64,000 nt of DNA from a virus: IMG/VR virus record IMGVR_UViG_3300035158_000293, positions 1-64,000 of that record, one strand, 5' to 3'. The number at the start of each line of letters is the position of its first letter. Position 1 is the first letter of the stretch. A program made the translations under genes and the position numbers. The notes beneath the pieces are model-generated. The model was not told the origin of the DNA and searched no databases. It saw only the letters and a list, made by a program, of their open reading frames with translations. Below, piece after piece: positions 24,624 to 35,198 of this stretch.

Positions 24624-27600
24624 TTATGCGTCGTCGGGCACCAAAAATGGTGTGAAGGCTTTAACGAGGCGTGTGCCTGTCCATCCATCAAAACCGTAGT
24701 CATAGAAGAAATTCTTGAAGTCGCCGCGGGCGCGTTCGATTTCCTCGGGGGAAGCTTTGCCCTTTCTCACCTTTCGACGAAGGCGGTCATACTTAGCAAT
24801 CTCGCGCTTCAATTGCCCGTCTTTGTAAACCTTGCGCAGTTTTTCACGCTCGCGCTTGGTGAGCCTCAGTTTCTTCATCACGTTGACCATGTGGACCTTC
24901 AAACTACGCCACATCTTGCCAACGTCGGGCACGAGCCCAAAACCCGGTTCGTCGATACCAGACCAGCCGGGGTGGTCCGCTCCGTAGACAGACTGCGTGT
25001 ATTCACGAGACGTTATTTTCTCTGCCACGTCTTTCGGGGGTGGCCCCTCGAACCCTGCAAGCGCTTTGATCCCCTCTTTAGCAGAGAATGTAATGGTGCG
25101 AATCCGGGGGAAGTCCTCGGGGTCAGCTTGCCGCAAGTGAATGTAGTCGGCATCGTCGGAACCTTTGTCCACGTCACCGTACTTGTACCCGTGATCCTTG
25201 GCCCACTTCTTGGCCTTTTTCACAGTCCACTTGTCTTTGGCAAACAGGAGAGATTGAATTTTGGAAGCTTCCGCCAACGCACGAACAGCATTCTCCGAAA
25301 GCTCCCCAACAGCCGTTGTCGGGGTCGAAGACTCTTCCAACGGCTTCGTGAGTAGTTGCGACGCGGTTAGGTAATCCATGCCGTACCCGTTCATAAGTAC
25401 AAACATGGCTTCCTGTTCCGTCAGGTGAGCTAACTTTTCAGGAAGTGTTTTTGACGCTGCATCAATCGACTCCCCCAAAAGCCCACGGCGGTCCTTCGAG
25501 CCCTTCTTACGCTTTGAATTTCGCGAACGTGGGCGAACCTTCGCATTACGACGGCTACGGTTGGATCGAGAAGGCAACCGCGACTTGCTCTTGAGCCTCC
25601 CGTAAAAACACCCTTCCTGTGTGGCGTCTGTAACAGATTCCCAATCTGTAAGCTCGGCGCTGTGTTCCGGTAGTACGAAACAGGCCACACCCGCAAGGGA
25701 TTTCTCAGGTACGACCACTCCGGTCGCCGTGTGAGGTAAAACCTGCTCCAACGAGCCCTTATCGAAGATAAGGAATCCGTCAACACCCGGCTTTGATGTT
25801 GAAAGTGCCGTGTTTTCACAAAGTTCGATACCCTCCGCATGAGGGCGTCCAACCACGGCTTCAGGAACGTGATACAGTAGTTTCGCGTTGACTTGTGCGC
25901 TGTACTTGTATGCGTTCCACCACCATTCAAACGGCAAAGACTGTAAAGGCAAGATGCCCGTATTGATGTTCGTGTCCTGCCACAACACCGTGCCGGGGCC
26001 ATCCCAACGGTATTTGCTGGGCACGCCTGTTACAACTACGTCCCGCACACCCTTGTCCTGCAAATACCTGTTCACGCTGTCCACGTCATGCGGGTATCCC
26101 GCACTCTTGTTTCCAAACGTATCGGTCTCAGGTGTCGGTTCCGTCCTATCTCGATTGGGTTGCACACCGTACTCGGTAAACCCTGTGAATTTTCTCATAC
26201 CTCCCGGTGCCTTGTCCACCTTGACGGCCATGTGCAGATCGCCCACCGCTACACACTCCAAAATAGACTCGCCAACCGGTATCATTTGATACGCCCCAAG
26301 CAACACTTCGCCCAAACGCTTGTAATAATCCTCAAGCTCCCAATCGAAGAATTCGTTTCCAACGGGCGCTGTCAATCTCTCCCCGTAAGCCTTGAGCATA
26401 TTTCGTAGACCCATCTCCTTGATCTCTTTCTTGAACATCGGAACAAGCTTCTGTTCCATCGGGTCTGGATCACCCGGAATCCAGAACATATCCTCGGGAT
26501 TCTCCATGTCGGGCGCTTCAATGTCGTACCACTCCGTGAACTCCTTTGTGGGTTCAGTAGCGCCTTCCTCGTCCCCCCAAACAAGAGACCACACGCCTTG
26601 GTCCACCTGCGGCGTTATGTAACTTGCAATCCGTGTCGCAACCGCAATCCAACGCGGTTTGACGTTGCCGGGAGCCGCCTGATCAATCGCTTTCGACAGC
26701 GAGTTGGCAAACGAAAGCGGTGAGAACCTGATTGCAGCCTCATACACCTTGGGATCGGGCTTGGTGCGTAGTTTCTTGCTCTTCTTGCTAGGCTCCCCAA
26801 ACGTGATAACCCCTTCCTCGTACATATCCACGAATTGATCGTCGTAAATCACGTTGATCGTCGCGGAACCCATACGCACGAAGAACACAGGGTCGCCGTC
26901 CTCGTCTTTCAACGCACCGATAACCTCAACACCGTTTCCGCTGTCGTCGTAAACAACGGAACCGTATTTGAGTGTGTGACCATCCTTCTTCAAAGCGGTG
27001 AAGAAGTCTGTTTTCTTAAGGTGTACCGGACGCGGACGCGGGAACTTCGAGTAGTCATACGTATCGTCTTTCCCTATAAAGACCAATTTGTCGAGTTGAT
27101 CCGGCTTGTGTTTGACAAACTCGAAGTACCGACCCATATCCTGCGGGATGCGCCCGCTACGCAAGTCCCCCAAAAGCCACTTGTAGATGTCCTGCTTTGC
27201 TGTCTTGTTCTTGAAAGCCGAACGATCTTTCGGGGTCCACTTCTTGGTGAGCGCTTTGAGTAATTTGCGCTTCTCAACAGGGTTGTGCTCCGAAGGGTGA
27301 AACTCCACGAGACTCTGGACGTCGTGCGCACTCTGCACATTGCCGGGTTCATGGCCGAGCGCTTCGAGAATCGTCGCGATGTCAAAATCTGCGGATTCTG
27401 GAAGCTCCGGCATCTCGATTTTGCCTTCGTCCATGAGGCTCACGAAATCGCTGTCGTATGCGTAACGCAGACTACCATTGTGGGTATAGAAAATCACCGG
27501 ATCGTCCGGGTCGCTAGATTCGATTACGCCCACAAGCTCGAACACATTGCCGTCTGTGTCCTTTATGAAGCCCCCAAGGGACAAGGGCTGACCAAAGGCT

Positions 27601-30600
27601 GAAAACACCGCGTAGAGGTCCGTCTCCTCAAACGGGTATCCGTCGATTACGTCCATCTCCCATTCTTCGTCGTCCTGTACAAGTTGACGAATCTGCTCTG
27701 CAATGGCTTCGTCTCTGAAGTACGCGGTGTTCTTCGCGTCTGTAGAAGAGAGCCGGACGCCTGCTGCTTTCTCCTCTGAATACGGACCTTCACCATATTC
27801 CTTCGCGGTTATGTTAATGTCAGCCTTCACCATACCCCAAGCCTCGTCCTTTGAAGCAAGGTGGTCCGCGTACCCGGACACCAACACCCAATGTGGTATG
27901 CCGATGTTGTGTGTACCCTTCTTATACACACTACCCATGTATATTGCATCTAGGTTAGCATCGCCTGCACCCACCGCGGCTGGATTAACGCGGGTGATGA
28001 CCCAAGGATACCCTCTGTGAACTCCAGAGGCCACATGTGTCCCACCGACGCTCTTAAGTTCCAACCACACCGGACCACTTAATGGCAGCAAGTCATCTGG
28101 CAGATTTGCGAGCGTGTCTTCGGGTTCTGTTTCGGGTTCTGTTTCGGGTTCTGTTTCGGGTTCTGTTTTCTTTTGTGTTGCGGTTACATCAGACACCACA
28201 ACCTGACCGGACACCGTTACTATCTGTTCAATGGTAGGTGCATTGGCACCAAAGTCTTCTGGAGAGATTTGCCAAAGATCGTCGGACATCAAAGCCTTCT
28301 CAGCGGTGTCGTGCATACCATAAGGAGCCCAAACACCATCCACAGGATCGTAAGCGTAGAGTATGAACAGCTTCCCCAAATCCTCACTCTGAGGTACAGC
28401 CGCACCCGCAATCTTTTTTGCGGTTATTATGTACTTGGCTTTGGGATTTTCAAATGCCGTGGCTGTGTTGATCGACGCAACATCGAGCGTAGGTTTGTCC
28501 ATAGTAATGACAGTACCTACTGGTTGCTGCTCGACCCAAACCTCGACTGCTTGCTGTGCAGCGGCCAACGTGAGAAACTCGCCGAAAACTTTGTCTTCAA
28601 AGTTTACATTTACCGTTGAGCCGTTTAGCGCGTATGCGCGAGAAACCCCTGCGTCATTCATAACATAAACTATGCCCCAACCGTTCACAACATCTGTCTT
28701 CACGATGTTGTAGTCGTCGCGGCTTATGGAGGTTTCTGTAAACACGGTATCAGGAGCTACATAACCGCTATGTGCGGTGTGCTGTTTTCCTTTGAGTCCC
28801 TTGTGTAATTCCGTGCTGTTGCCGGGGTCCAAATTCGAGGCATGTGCAATACCTTTTTCGATGGCTTTATTCAAGCTCCGAGCGTCGTCCACCACAGACC
28901 ATTTGGAAGCGAGCCAAACTAGGAATTTCGAACCCACAGCCGTCACCGCGACGCCGTGTCCGTTGACAATAGCGGAGAAGAAAAGTTCCCCTGAGTCCGC
29001 TGGAAGTGGTTCGGTAGTCGTCGCGGAAATTGGAGCGTGAAGGCTCAAATGATTGAACGTGCCGCCAACTATGTCATGCACAAACCCCACTTCCCCCGCC
29101 AATTCAAATTGTACCATCGGAACTACGTCTTCCGGGTTGTGCGAGGACGCTGCGGACACAACAGACCAAGTATCACCCCGCTTGTCCGTCACGGCGGCCA
29201 CGTATTTATCCTTGGTTTTCAATACCGCCACACCATAACCGTTCATGACATCCGCAAAAACGACTTCACCGGGAAGTGTTTCATACAACGGATTTGGTGC
29301 GGAGTAGGTAAACATAGCTTTCTGACTTGTCTGTGTGTAATCCTGCGCGGCCTCGTCCTTGAAAGCCGACATTAAACCTACCAAGTCATTCGCGACCAAA
29401 CTTGTAACGGTCATTTGGATCGATCCAGCAACAACAAGCCTCTTCTCGAGGAACGCCCAAGTACCCTTCTGCGTCAAGAACTTAGTTACTGCCCACCAAT
29501 CTCCTTTGTCGTCTTCCCTTCCCACAACAACTACGGGTGTACCACCGACAACCCCGGCGTACCAAAGCTCTTCTCCGGGTTCCAACGGATACTCTGGAGC
29601 GGTCTTTTGCGGCACCGTCTCCCCTGTGCTGGAATACGTTATGTCACCCTCGTTCGGAAGCACCGGTTTGTCGGTACCTTCCGGTTTTGAGGGTAGTGCA
29701 TCGAGACTATACGGGCCTTCGCCCTGCTCGGCCACCAAGTTTTGATCTATCACCGTCAACGCACCCACCTTGGCGTCTATTATGGTGTCAAATTCACCCA
29801 AATCAGTCCAACCGTCTGCATCCGTGTATACCCAAACATGAGGTGCTTCGAAAGCGTCTACCGAAACAACCCAAGGATAACCCCTGTAAACACCGGCCAA
29901 ATCTATAAGATCGGGATCAACATCCAACTCTTCGAGACTGACAGGTAATTTCAAGTGCCCTTCTTCACCTGAAGCGCCGTGTTCGTAGGTGTCTGCCAGA
30001 GTGTATTTCATGTTCTTAAATGGCCCGTCTTTGTCTTGATCTTCGACAACATCAGCAATTGCAACCTTTGCCCGATACGTCGCCGCACCATATGAATTCA
30101 CAAAATCACCTTCCCCAAAAACGGGATGCCATTTGGCGGATTCTGTAGATGTTACCCCCTTATGCGAAAGCGGCATGTAAGTGTGTGCTGTGAAACCTTT
30201 GCCGCTTACGTAAAGAACAACCCAAGGGTAGCCGGAAACGACGCCATAACACACAAGCTCCCCGTCCAACCCCCTTGTCGACGGGAATTCCAGTTTGTCG
30301 TCCTCTTCCGGTTTTTCAAACTCTGGTTCAGGTGTGTCGGTGTACGGGCCTTCCTGTGCGTAGGTAGCGTCTATTTTTGCCGACATGACACCGTATAACT
30401 CAAACGGCGTCTTGCTTGGTTTTTCATGTTCTATCCACTCAGCACTTCCATGATTGTAATGCCATCCCCAATAAGCACCCCCCATCTCCGCTATAACCCA
30501 AGGATACCCTTTGTAAACACCTTGCTTAACAACCGTACCCACGGTACCCTTTAGCGTCGGGTATTCTGGCTCTTCGCTATCCGAGGTGTCTGCCGCTTTG

Positions 30601-33600
30601 GGCTTCGTCACTTTGGGCAAGGTTAATTTGACGGGATTCTGCCCAACTACATTGAACATAAACTCGGCTCCCGCCTTCGCCGCCTGTGCGCTGTCATACT
30701 CTTTCGACAAAATAACCCAACCGTCTGCGTCACCTTCGGCTTCCATCTTGCTTGTGGTGTAGTAAGCGAATCTGTACTTGTTACCATACTTCAAAACCGC
30801 GCAAGGGAAACCCTTTACGCTGAAGTACTCAACCACCTCACCGCCGGGTTCAAACCCGCTCGTAACTGTTTCGGCAGTCACCTCCGGTACGGGTAGTGGC
30901 TTGCCTGTTACTTTCTGCTCTGCCGCCTGTGATTTGTCCTTCAAATCAGACTGTTTGATCTTCTGCATATCTGCGGGGTTGAGGTCCGCATACGGCCCCT
31001 CTTGCATACCGCTCACTTGCTTTTGAGCAGCTTCCTTTGCAGCCTCTTGCGTAGACTGAGGCAGTAATGTCTTGAGCCATGACCCCGTGGCGTCGGCATA
31101 ATTGACCCAGTACGTTTTCTTGTCCGCTGTCTGCGTAAAGCTCACCGCCACCGGCCAACCATTTACAACGTCCGCCCAAACAAGGATTTCCTCGGAATCT
31201 GAGGGCTTAAACGGGGGTGCGGTCTTGACGCCGACCGGATGTGTCCCGTAGTCCTGATCCACTTTCTCCCATTTGGTATCCCAAGCGACTGTTTTGATCA
31301 TGCCGCCGGACACTTTGATAGGCTGGTCCAGTTTAACGCGGGGTGCAGGGTGTGCGCTGATAATCGTACCCTCCACCGTCACCTTTTTGGCACCCTTCAA
31401 CCAGTCCACTATCATGACTTCGCGTCGAACCTTGTCCCCAATGTCGAAGCCATACTGCTCGAGCATCTCCCAAGCGTTGGCCGCGGTTACTTTCGCCGTT
31501 TTGTGGTAAGCCTTTTTCAAAACAGGCAACGCAGAATTGTATTCAGTAGACGCTGTGAAATCTTTTTTGGAGCCGTAAGCCTTGCTGCGCTCCTTGTACC
31601 ACTCACTTATTTCCTCGGCTGAAGCTGCGTCGGTAAACGGCAAAGGAGGAATCTCAAAACCACCTTGAGGTAGTTTTTGGAAGTGTCTCAACGCTTCTTT
31701 TCGAATGTCCTTGAGTACCGGCAACCAATTCGGGTGATACTCAACCGTCTTCCAAAGCTCCCACTTGGTAGCTTTCTTGTTCGTGGCATAAACACGCAAG
31801 ACCTGATCGGTACCTTTTCCATACACGCGGAATGCGAGCCGATACCCATTTATGACGAAGCTGTCGGGGGCGAGCTTTTTCTCACCTTTTTTCGTGCCTA
31901 GCTGTTTGTATTTTTCGGCTTCGTCCAAAGGCACTTTGATTTGTGACACAATGTCAAAAAAGCCCGCCTCGTCCAACGGCTCCAACCCGTTCTCCACACC
32001 GTAACGCTGTATGTCCGTTATCGGTTTTTGGAAGGTCTTCAAACCGGCCATGAAGGGTTCCAAGTAGTCCGCCGCCGCATCGAGGCCATAATGCAACGCA
32101 ATGTTCCGCGCCTCTGTAATCCGCACAGCGTGTAACCCAAAAGGTGTGCCTTCCACCGGTACACCTCTTGCAATGTCTCCTGCCAGTTTCTTTGGTGAAA
32201 TCGGTGCGTTCCCCCAATTCGCTTTGTCAAGCACACGTTTCACCACAAAACGAGGCACACCGTGCTCGGACGGAAGAGGTCCAACGGCAAGCATTGCCGC
32301 GCCTTTTTGTAGTAACACGACGCCTTTCTCTTTGTCCTTCTCCTCGTAACCCAGTTTTTTGATGTCTGAAACGATGGAGGCGAAGGTCGCCGCCTTGTTT
32401 GCAATCTCATACCCGGCAACACGCTGGTCAATGCCGGGTGCCTGATAAGCCCCACCAAACTCGGTGTCGAGGTACGCCTCCACGTCGTAAGGTAGTCGTG
32501 TTTGCTGTGCCTCCCGCAAAGCCCTGAATATGTCTTTCGGGTATGCGTTTTCGTCGATAGGCCCTCGAAGTAAAACTTGCGCGGATTTGCGGATGTTCGC
32601 AAAGTGCCCCTTCGTGTAATCGGACCTGTCGGAGGCTTTTTTGTAGTGGTCCAAGATGGCGATCAACTCGCGACCACATGCCCGCATACTCTCCGCGGCG
32701 GCTTCTTGCTCTTTCTCGGTTGTGGCTTCTTGATATGCTTTAAGGTGTTTTTTGAGGCGCTTGTCAACCTCGTCGACCTCGTCAAGGGCACGCTCAATAG
32801 AGCTTACCCACGCCTTGTCATCGCGAGGGTCATCCGCATCTCGAGCCTCCCGTAGTGCTTGTGAAAGGCTCACGCCCGTAACCTCGTAACACGCTTCCGA
32901 CCCCGTTATCACTCTGACACCCTTGCCTTGGTGCTTCTTGATGTGCTCGTACAACGCTTCGGCATCACCCCCTTCCAACAAACTACGGTCGAAGTGATAA
33001 AAGAACGCCTCTGCATCTGGACGTGTCCCGAAGAAAGCCTCCATGACACGTTGGCGATCTTCAAAAACAACGGCTGTATCGACAACACGCGCTTGCTGAA
33101 GCGGTTTTATGTATGTTTTGATACAACCCTCGGCCTTTCGAATCAAATTACGCAGAGAGCCGCCTGCGCCGCGCACGGACTCCTCTACGGACGTGGGGCT
33201 GACCAACAGTTTTCGTCTTTCGCGGTCATAATGGAGTTCACCCGCACCACCTGAAAGCGAAATACCCACCACACCCTCCACAAACAGATCGATGTCGGTA
33301 GTCGCGATCTGTTTGTTCGGGGTGCTCGCATGCGTCACGCGCCGGTCAATAGCGTCAAGCGCGTTCCTGATGCTTTGCTGTGTTACGTCCTTGGCGCGAC
33401 CGGTAACAGACCTAGCCACCTCGCCCAAGTTAAATTCCTGCTTGACTTTACCCTTCAGGTTTTTCTCGACGTAAGCCTTGAAAACCGCAAGCGTGTGTGT
33501 CGGGACTTTCTTCGCTTTGGCGGGTCTACGACGTCGCCGTAATTGTGAAAGCAAATCGTAAGGTGCCCACGACCCTGTCGGGAAATCCATGATAATACGG

Positions 33601-35198
33601 GTCTTGCCGTCATGGGAAATCAACGTGATCCGATTACGGGAACCGGTGTGGAGGATGGAAGCCTTTGTGTAAACCACATCACCGATCTCAATCTGTAGAT
33701 TGTCGTACTCGTCCGACTCGGTGAGGTTGGTAACAGGCTGGTCACTCACGCCTTCTTCAAATCCGTAGTCCGGGTTGTCTTCCGGCTCTCCGGGGGACGT
33801 GAAACAATCCACCCCGCCGTTGACTGGGTACACCCCGTGGAAAAGCTCCCATTTTTCTGATAGGCCGGGGCCGGTCGGAAGCTCCAAAGTACGGTTGGTG
33901 GCAACAAGCTCCACCTCGACGACATCCACACCACGGCGCTTGACTTTTGCGGTCGCCGTATTCCGAAGCGTAGTCCCTTCAGTTGGAGACAGGATGATAC
34001 TGGACCGCTCCATCGGCCAGTACGCCTGCACAACGTCGCCGGGTTTGACTGTTTTCAGCCAACCCAAATAACGGGCCTCGTCGAAACCCTCTGTAATCCG
34101 TTCCAGAGTCATGTCTTCGTCCTCACCACTTCCTACCCTTACATCTGTCAAATCGAACCAAGTGGTATTGTAGGACGATTCTGGCAAATGCAAACCGGAC
34201 AAGGCTTCCACGATGTGCGCTCGGTGTGTAACGCCTTGCGCGTTTTGTGGATCACTTTTTGTTTTTTTCTGATCCGTAGTCCCCAAAGTCTCAAAAGTCC
34301 CGTTTCTCTCTGTGCGGCGCACGTTTTTTGACATGACCTGCTCCAAAACACTCTCGTTTGTGGCTTTCAGACTTTCCCAATCGGCTTTCAGTTCTGTCCA
34401 CGCGGTATAAAGGCGTCCATCTACCCCGCGCTTCACCTTGTCCGTCATCAATTCGGTAAATTCCTGCGGCTGGAACACCTCCCAAAAGTCCTTGCGGAAC
34501 GCCCTAAATCCAGCGTTGCCCTGCTCGAACCACTCCTGCGCTTTACCGCGCTCCTTCTCATAACGCTCGTACAAGTCCACCAACGCTTGACGAAAACGGG
34601 CGTGTACCTCGATTGGTGAATTGACATATGCAACGTCGTCAGCGTCGGTGTAGTCACTCGAGGGTTTCTTTCGGGGAGACGCTTTGGCAACAGCGGAAGC
34701 CACCCTGTCGAATTTGTCGCGCCCAAGCTCCGCAGCTTGAACATTGTGTGTAAACTCGTGAGTGAACCACTTCAAGGTTTCACGGTCGCGCAGTAGTTTG
34801 CTGAACCATTCCTTCAACGCCGCTTCTTTTTCGGCCTTGGAATCGGCTTTACGGTGCTTGCGCAGGGCGTCGACCTCCCCCGGTGCTTTGAGCAATATGG
34901 CAGGGGGTCGAGTAGTGTATGACGAGTGCCCTTTGAAAATGTTTTCGTCGAGCAAGAGTAAGTACAGTTTGCCGTCCGGCAAGTGTTCAACCAACTCGGG
35001 GGCCTTCTTTTTGAGCAACCTGCCCACATTGATGACGAAACTGAACATGTTGCCCCAATCGCGAACGACCCGCTTGAACGGGCCGGGGCCGGGTTGTGCA
35101 ACGCTCTCTCCTGCGGTCGGGGCGTGGCGCATTATGGTTTCGTAGACGTCGCGAGCTATGCGCACAGCTTCGACGTCCTGCTTGCGTTCGTTCAGCAT
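24624..35198 (-). CDS. Giant modular protein with HEFTH metallopeptidase signature and tenfold GYPWV repeat (3524 aa)
   Basis: Residues 100-215 contain TLKWFTHEFTHNVQ (zinc HExxH, near 147) followed 50 residues on by NSPIEVHARF, whose Glu could be the third ligand; this fits phage-type gluzincin-like peptidases. From about 1340 to 2470 there are about ten copies of a 90-120 residue repeat with core [DG]-V-x-x-G-Y-P-W-V-V, many ending EGPY. Two copies of another module occur near 2590 and 2760 (FELVGVIESSD, VEVIGALKDED, each ending with an FVxxxxEG segment). A basic segment lies near 3210. Motifs of form [L/I]-T-E-G, L-R-E-A and L-D-E-A appear near residues 370, 800, 940, 1020 and 1085, suggesting protease-cut joints. 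One palindrome copy is at 31943 (FFDIVSQ). The start at 35198 follows AAAGGACCGCAAA. I infer a virion-packaged polyprotein or tape-measure-like giant, but no coiled-coil tape-measure character is seen. Confidence 0.7.
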   Translation of the reverse strand: MLNERKQDVEAVRIARDVYETIMRHAPTAGESVAQPGPGPFKRVVRDWGNMFSFVINVGRLLKKKAPELVEHLPDGKLYLLLLDENIFKGHSSYTTRPPAILLKAPGEVDALRKHRKADSKAEKEAALKEWFSKLLRDRETLKWFTHEFTHNVQAAELGRDKFDRVASAVAKASPRKKPSSDYTDADDVAYVNSPIEVHARFRQALVDLYERYEKERGKAQEWFEQGNAGFRAFRKDFWEVFQPQEFTELMTDKVKRGVDGRLYTAWTELKADWESLKATNESVLEQVMSKNVRRTERNGTFETLGTTDQKKTKSDPQNAQGVTHRAHIVEALSGLHLPESSYNTTWFDLTDVRVGSGEDEDMTLERITEGFDEARYLGWLKTVKPGDVVQAYWPMERSSIILSPTEGTTLRNTATAKVKRRGVDVVEVELVATNRTLELPTGPGLSEKWELFHGVYPVNGGVDCFTSPGEPEDNPDYGFEEGVSDQPVTNLTESDEYDNLQIEIGDVVYTKASILHTGSRNRITLISHDGKTRIIMDFPTGSWAPYDLLSQLRRRRRPAKAKKVPTHTLAVFKAYVEKNLKGKVKQEFNLGEVARSVTGRAKDVTQQSIRNALDAIDRRVTHASTPNKQIATTDIDLFVEGVVGISLSGGAGELHYDRERRKLLVSPTSVEESVRGAGGSLRNLIRKAEGCIKTYIKPLQQARVVDTAVVFEDRQRVMEAFFGTRPDAEAFFYHFDRSLLEGGDAEALYEHIKKHQGKGVRVITGSEACYEVTGVSLSQALREARDADDPRDDKAWVSSIERALDEVDEVDKRLKKHLKAYQEATTEKEQEAAAESMRACGRELIAILDHYKKASDRSDYTKGHFANIRKSAQVLLRGPIDENAYPKDIFRALREAQQTRLPYDVEAYLDTEFGGAYQAPGIDQRVAGYEIANKAATFASIVSDIKKLGYEEKDKEKGVVLLQKGAAMLAVGPLPSEHGVPRFVVKRVLDKANWGNAPISPKKLAGDIARGVPVEGTPFGLHAVRITEARNIALHYGLDAAADYLEPFMAGLKTFQKPITDIQRYGVENGLEPLDEAGFFDIVSQIKVPLDEAEKYKQLGTKKGEKKLAPDSFVINGYRLAFRVYGKGTDQVLRVYATNKKATKWELWKTVEYHPNWLPVLKDIRKEALRHFQKLPQGGFEIPPLPFTDAASAEEISEWYKERSKAYGSKKDFTASTEYNSALPVLKKAYHKTAKVTAANAWEMLEQYGFDIGDKVRREVMIVDWLKGAKKVTVEGTIISAHPAPRVKLDQPIKVSGGMIKTVAWDTKWEKVDQDYGTHPVGVKTAPPFKPSDSEEILVWADVVNGWPVAVSFTQTADKKTYWVNYADATGSWLKTLLPQSTQEAAKEAAQKQVSGMQEGPYADLNPADMQKIKQSDLKDKSQAAEQKVTGKPLPVPEVTAETVTSGFEPGGEVVEYFSVKGFPCAVLKYGNKYRFAYYTTSKMEAEGDADGWVILSKEYDSAQAAKAGAEFMFNVVGQNPVKLTLPKVTKPKAADTSDSEEPEYPTLKGTVGTVVKQGVYKGYPWVIAEMGGAYWGWHYNHGSAEWIEHEKPSKTPFELYGVMSAKIDATYAQEGPYTDTPEPEFEKPEEDDKLEFPSTRGLDGELVCYGVVSGYPWVVLYVSGKGFTAHTYMPLSHKGVTSTESAKWHPVFGEGDFVNSYGAATYRAKVAIADVVEDQDKDGPFKNMKYTLADTYEHGASGEEGHLKLPVSLEELDVDPDLIDLAGVYRGYPWVVSVDAFEAPHVWVYTDADGWTDLGEFDTIIDAKVGALTVIDQNLVAEQGEGPYSLDALPSKPEGTDKPVLPNEGDITYSSTGETVPQKTAPEYPLEPGEELWYAGVVGGTPVVVVGREDDKGDWWAVTKFLTQKGTWAFLEKRLVVAGSIQMTVTSLVANDLVGLMSAFKDEAAQDYTQTSQKAMFTYSAPNPLYETLPGEVVFADVMNGYGVAVLKTKDKYVAAVTDKRGDTWSVVSAASSHNPEDVVPMVQFELAGEVGFVHDIVGGTFNHLSLHAPISATTTEPLPADSGELFFSAIVNGHGVAVTAVGSKFLVWLASKWSVVDDARSLNKAIEKGIAHASNLDPGNSTELHKGLKGKQHTAHSGYVAPDTVFTETSISRDDYNIVKTDVVNGWGIVYVMNDAGVSRAYALNGSTVNVNFEDKVFGEFLTLAAAQQAVEVWVEQQPVGTVITMDKPTLDVASINTATAFENPKAKYIITAKKIAGAAVPQSEDLGKLFILYAYDPVDGVWAPYGMHDTAEKALMSDDLWQISPEDFGANAPTIEQIVTVSGQVVVSDVTATQKKTEPETEPETEPETEPEDTLANLPDDLLPLSGPVWLELKSVGGTHVASGVHRGYPWVITRVNPAAVGAGDANLDAIYMGSVYKKGTHNIGIPHWVLVSGYADHLASKDEAWGMVKADINITAKEYGEGPYSEEKAAGVRLSSTDAKNTAYFRDEAIAEQIRQLVQDDEEWEMDVIDGYPFEETDLYAVFSAFGQPLSLGGFIKDTDGNVFELVGVIESSDPDDPVIFYTHNGSLRYAYDSDFVSLMDEGKIEMPELPESADFDIATILEALGHEPGNVQSAHDVQSLVEFHPSEHNPVEKRKLLKALTKKWTPKDRSAFKNKTAKQDIYKWLLGDLRSGRIPQDMGRYFEFVKHKPDQLDKLVFIGKDDTYDYSKFPRPRPVHLKKTDFFTALKKDGHTLKYGSVVYDDSGNGVEVIGALKDEDGDPVFFVRMGSATINVIYDDQFVDMYEEGVITFGEPSKKSKKLRTKPDPKVYEAAIRFSPLSFANSLSKAIDQAAPGNVKPRWIAVATRIASYITPQVDQGVWSLVWGDEEGATEPTKEFTEWYDIEAPDMENPEDMFWIPGDPDPMEQKLVPMFKKEIKEMGLRNMLKAYGERLTAPVGNEFFDWELEDYYKRLGEVLLGAYQMIPVGESILECVAVGDLHMAVKVDKAPGGMRKFTGFTEYGVQPNRDRTEPTPETDTFGNKSAGYPHDVDSVNRYLQDKGVRDVVVTGVPSKYRWDGPGTVLWQDTNINTGILPLQSLPFEWWWNAYKYSAQVNAKLLYHVPEAVVGRPHAEGIELCENTALSTSKPGVDGFLIFDKGSLEQVLPHTATGVVVPEKSLAGVACFVLPEHSAELTDWESVTDATQEGCFYGRLKSKSRLPSRSNRSRRNAKVRPRSRNSKRKKGSKDRRGLLGESIDAASKTLPEKLAHLTEQEAMFVLMNGYGMDYLTASQLLTKPLEESSTPTTAVGELSENAVRALAEASKIQSLLFAKDKWTVKKAKKWAKDHGYKYGDVDKGSDDADYIHLRQADPEDFPRIRTITFSAKEGIKALAGFEGPPPKDVAEKITSREYTQSVYGADHPGWSGIDEPGFGLVPDVGKMWRSLKVHMVNVMKKLRLTKREREKLRKVYKDGQLKREIAKYDRLRRKVRKGKASPEEIERARGDFKNFFYDYGFDGWTGTRLVKAFTPFLVPDDA
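25792..25808. repeat. 17-base dispersed repeat copy C
   Basis: TTTGATGTTGAAAGTGC in the 3524-aa gene (minus-strand ALSTSK), identical to copy A. Confidence 0.7.
28119..28166 (-). repeat. 12-bp tandem repeat encoding PETE linker
   Basis: Four perfect copies of TTCGGGTTCTGT encode a Pro-Glu-Thr-Glu linker between two modules of the 3524-aa protein. It is a typical replication-slippage repeat and the copy number probably varies between relatives. Confidence 0.9.
31943..31957. repeat. 15-bp palindrome copy 7
   Basis: GTGACACAATGTCAA inside the 3524-aa gene, encoding FFDIVSQ between two L-D-E-A motifs. Confidence 0.75.

Noticed and set aside
24624-35198. Tail tape-measure protein as the identity of the 3524-aa protein
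   Set aside because: Length would fit, but the sequence is beta-repeat rich with zinc peptidase and protease-type sites instead of long coiled coils and membrane segments.
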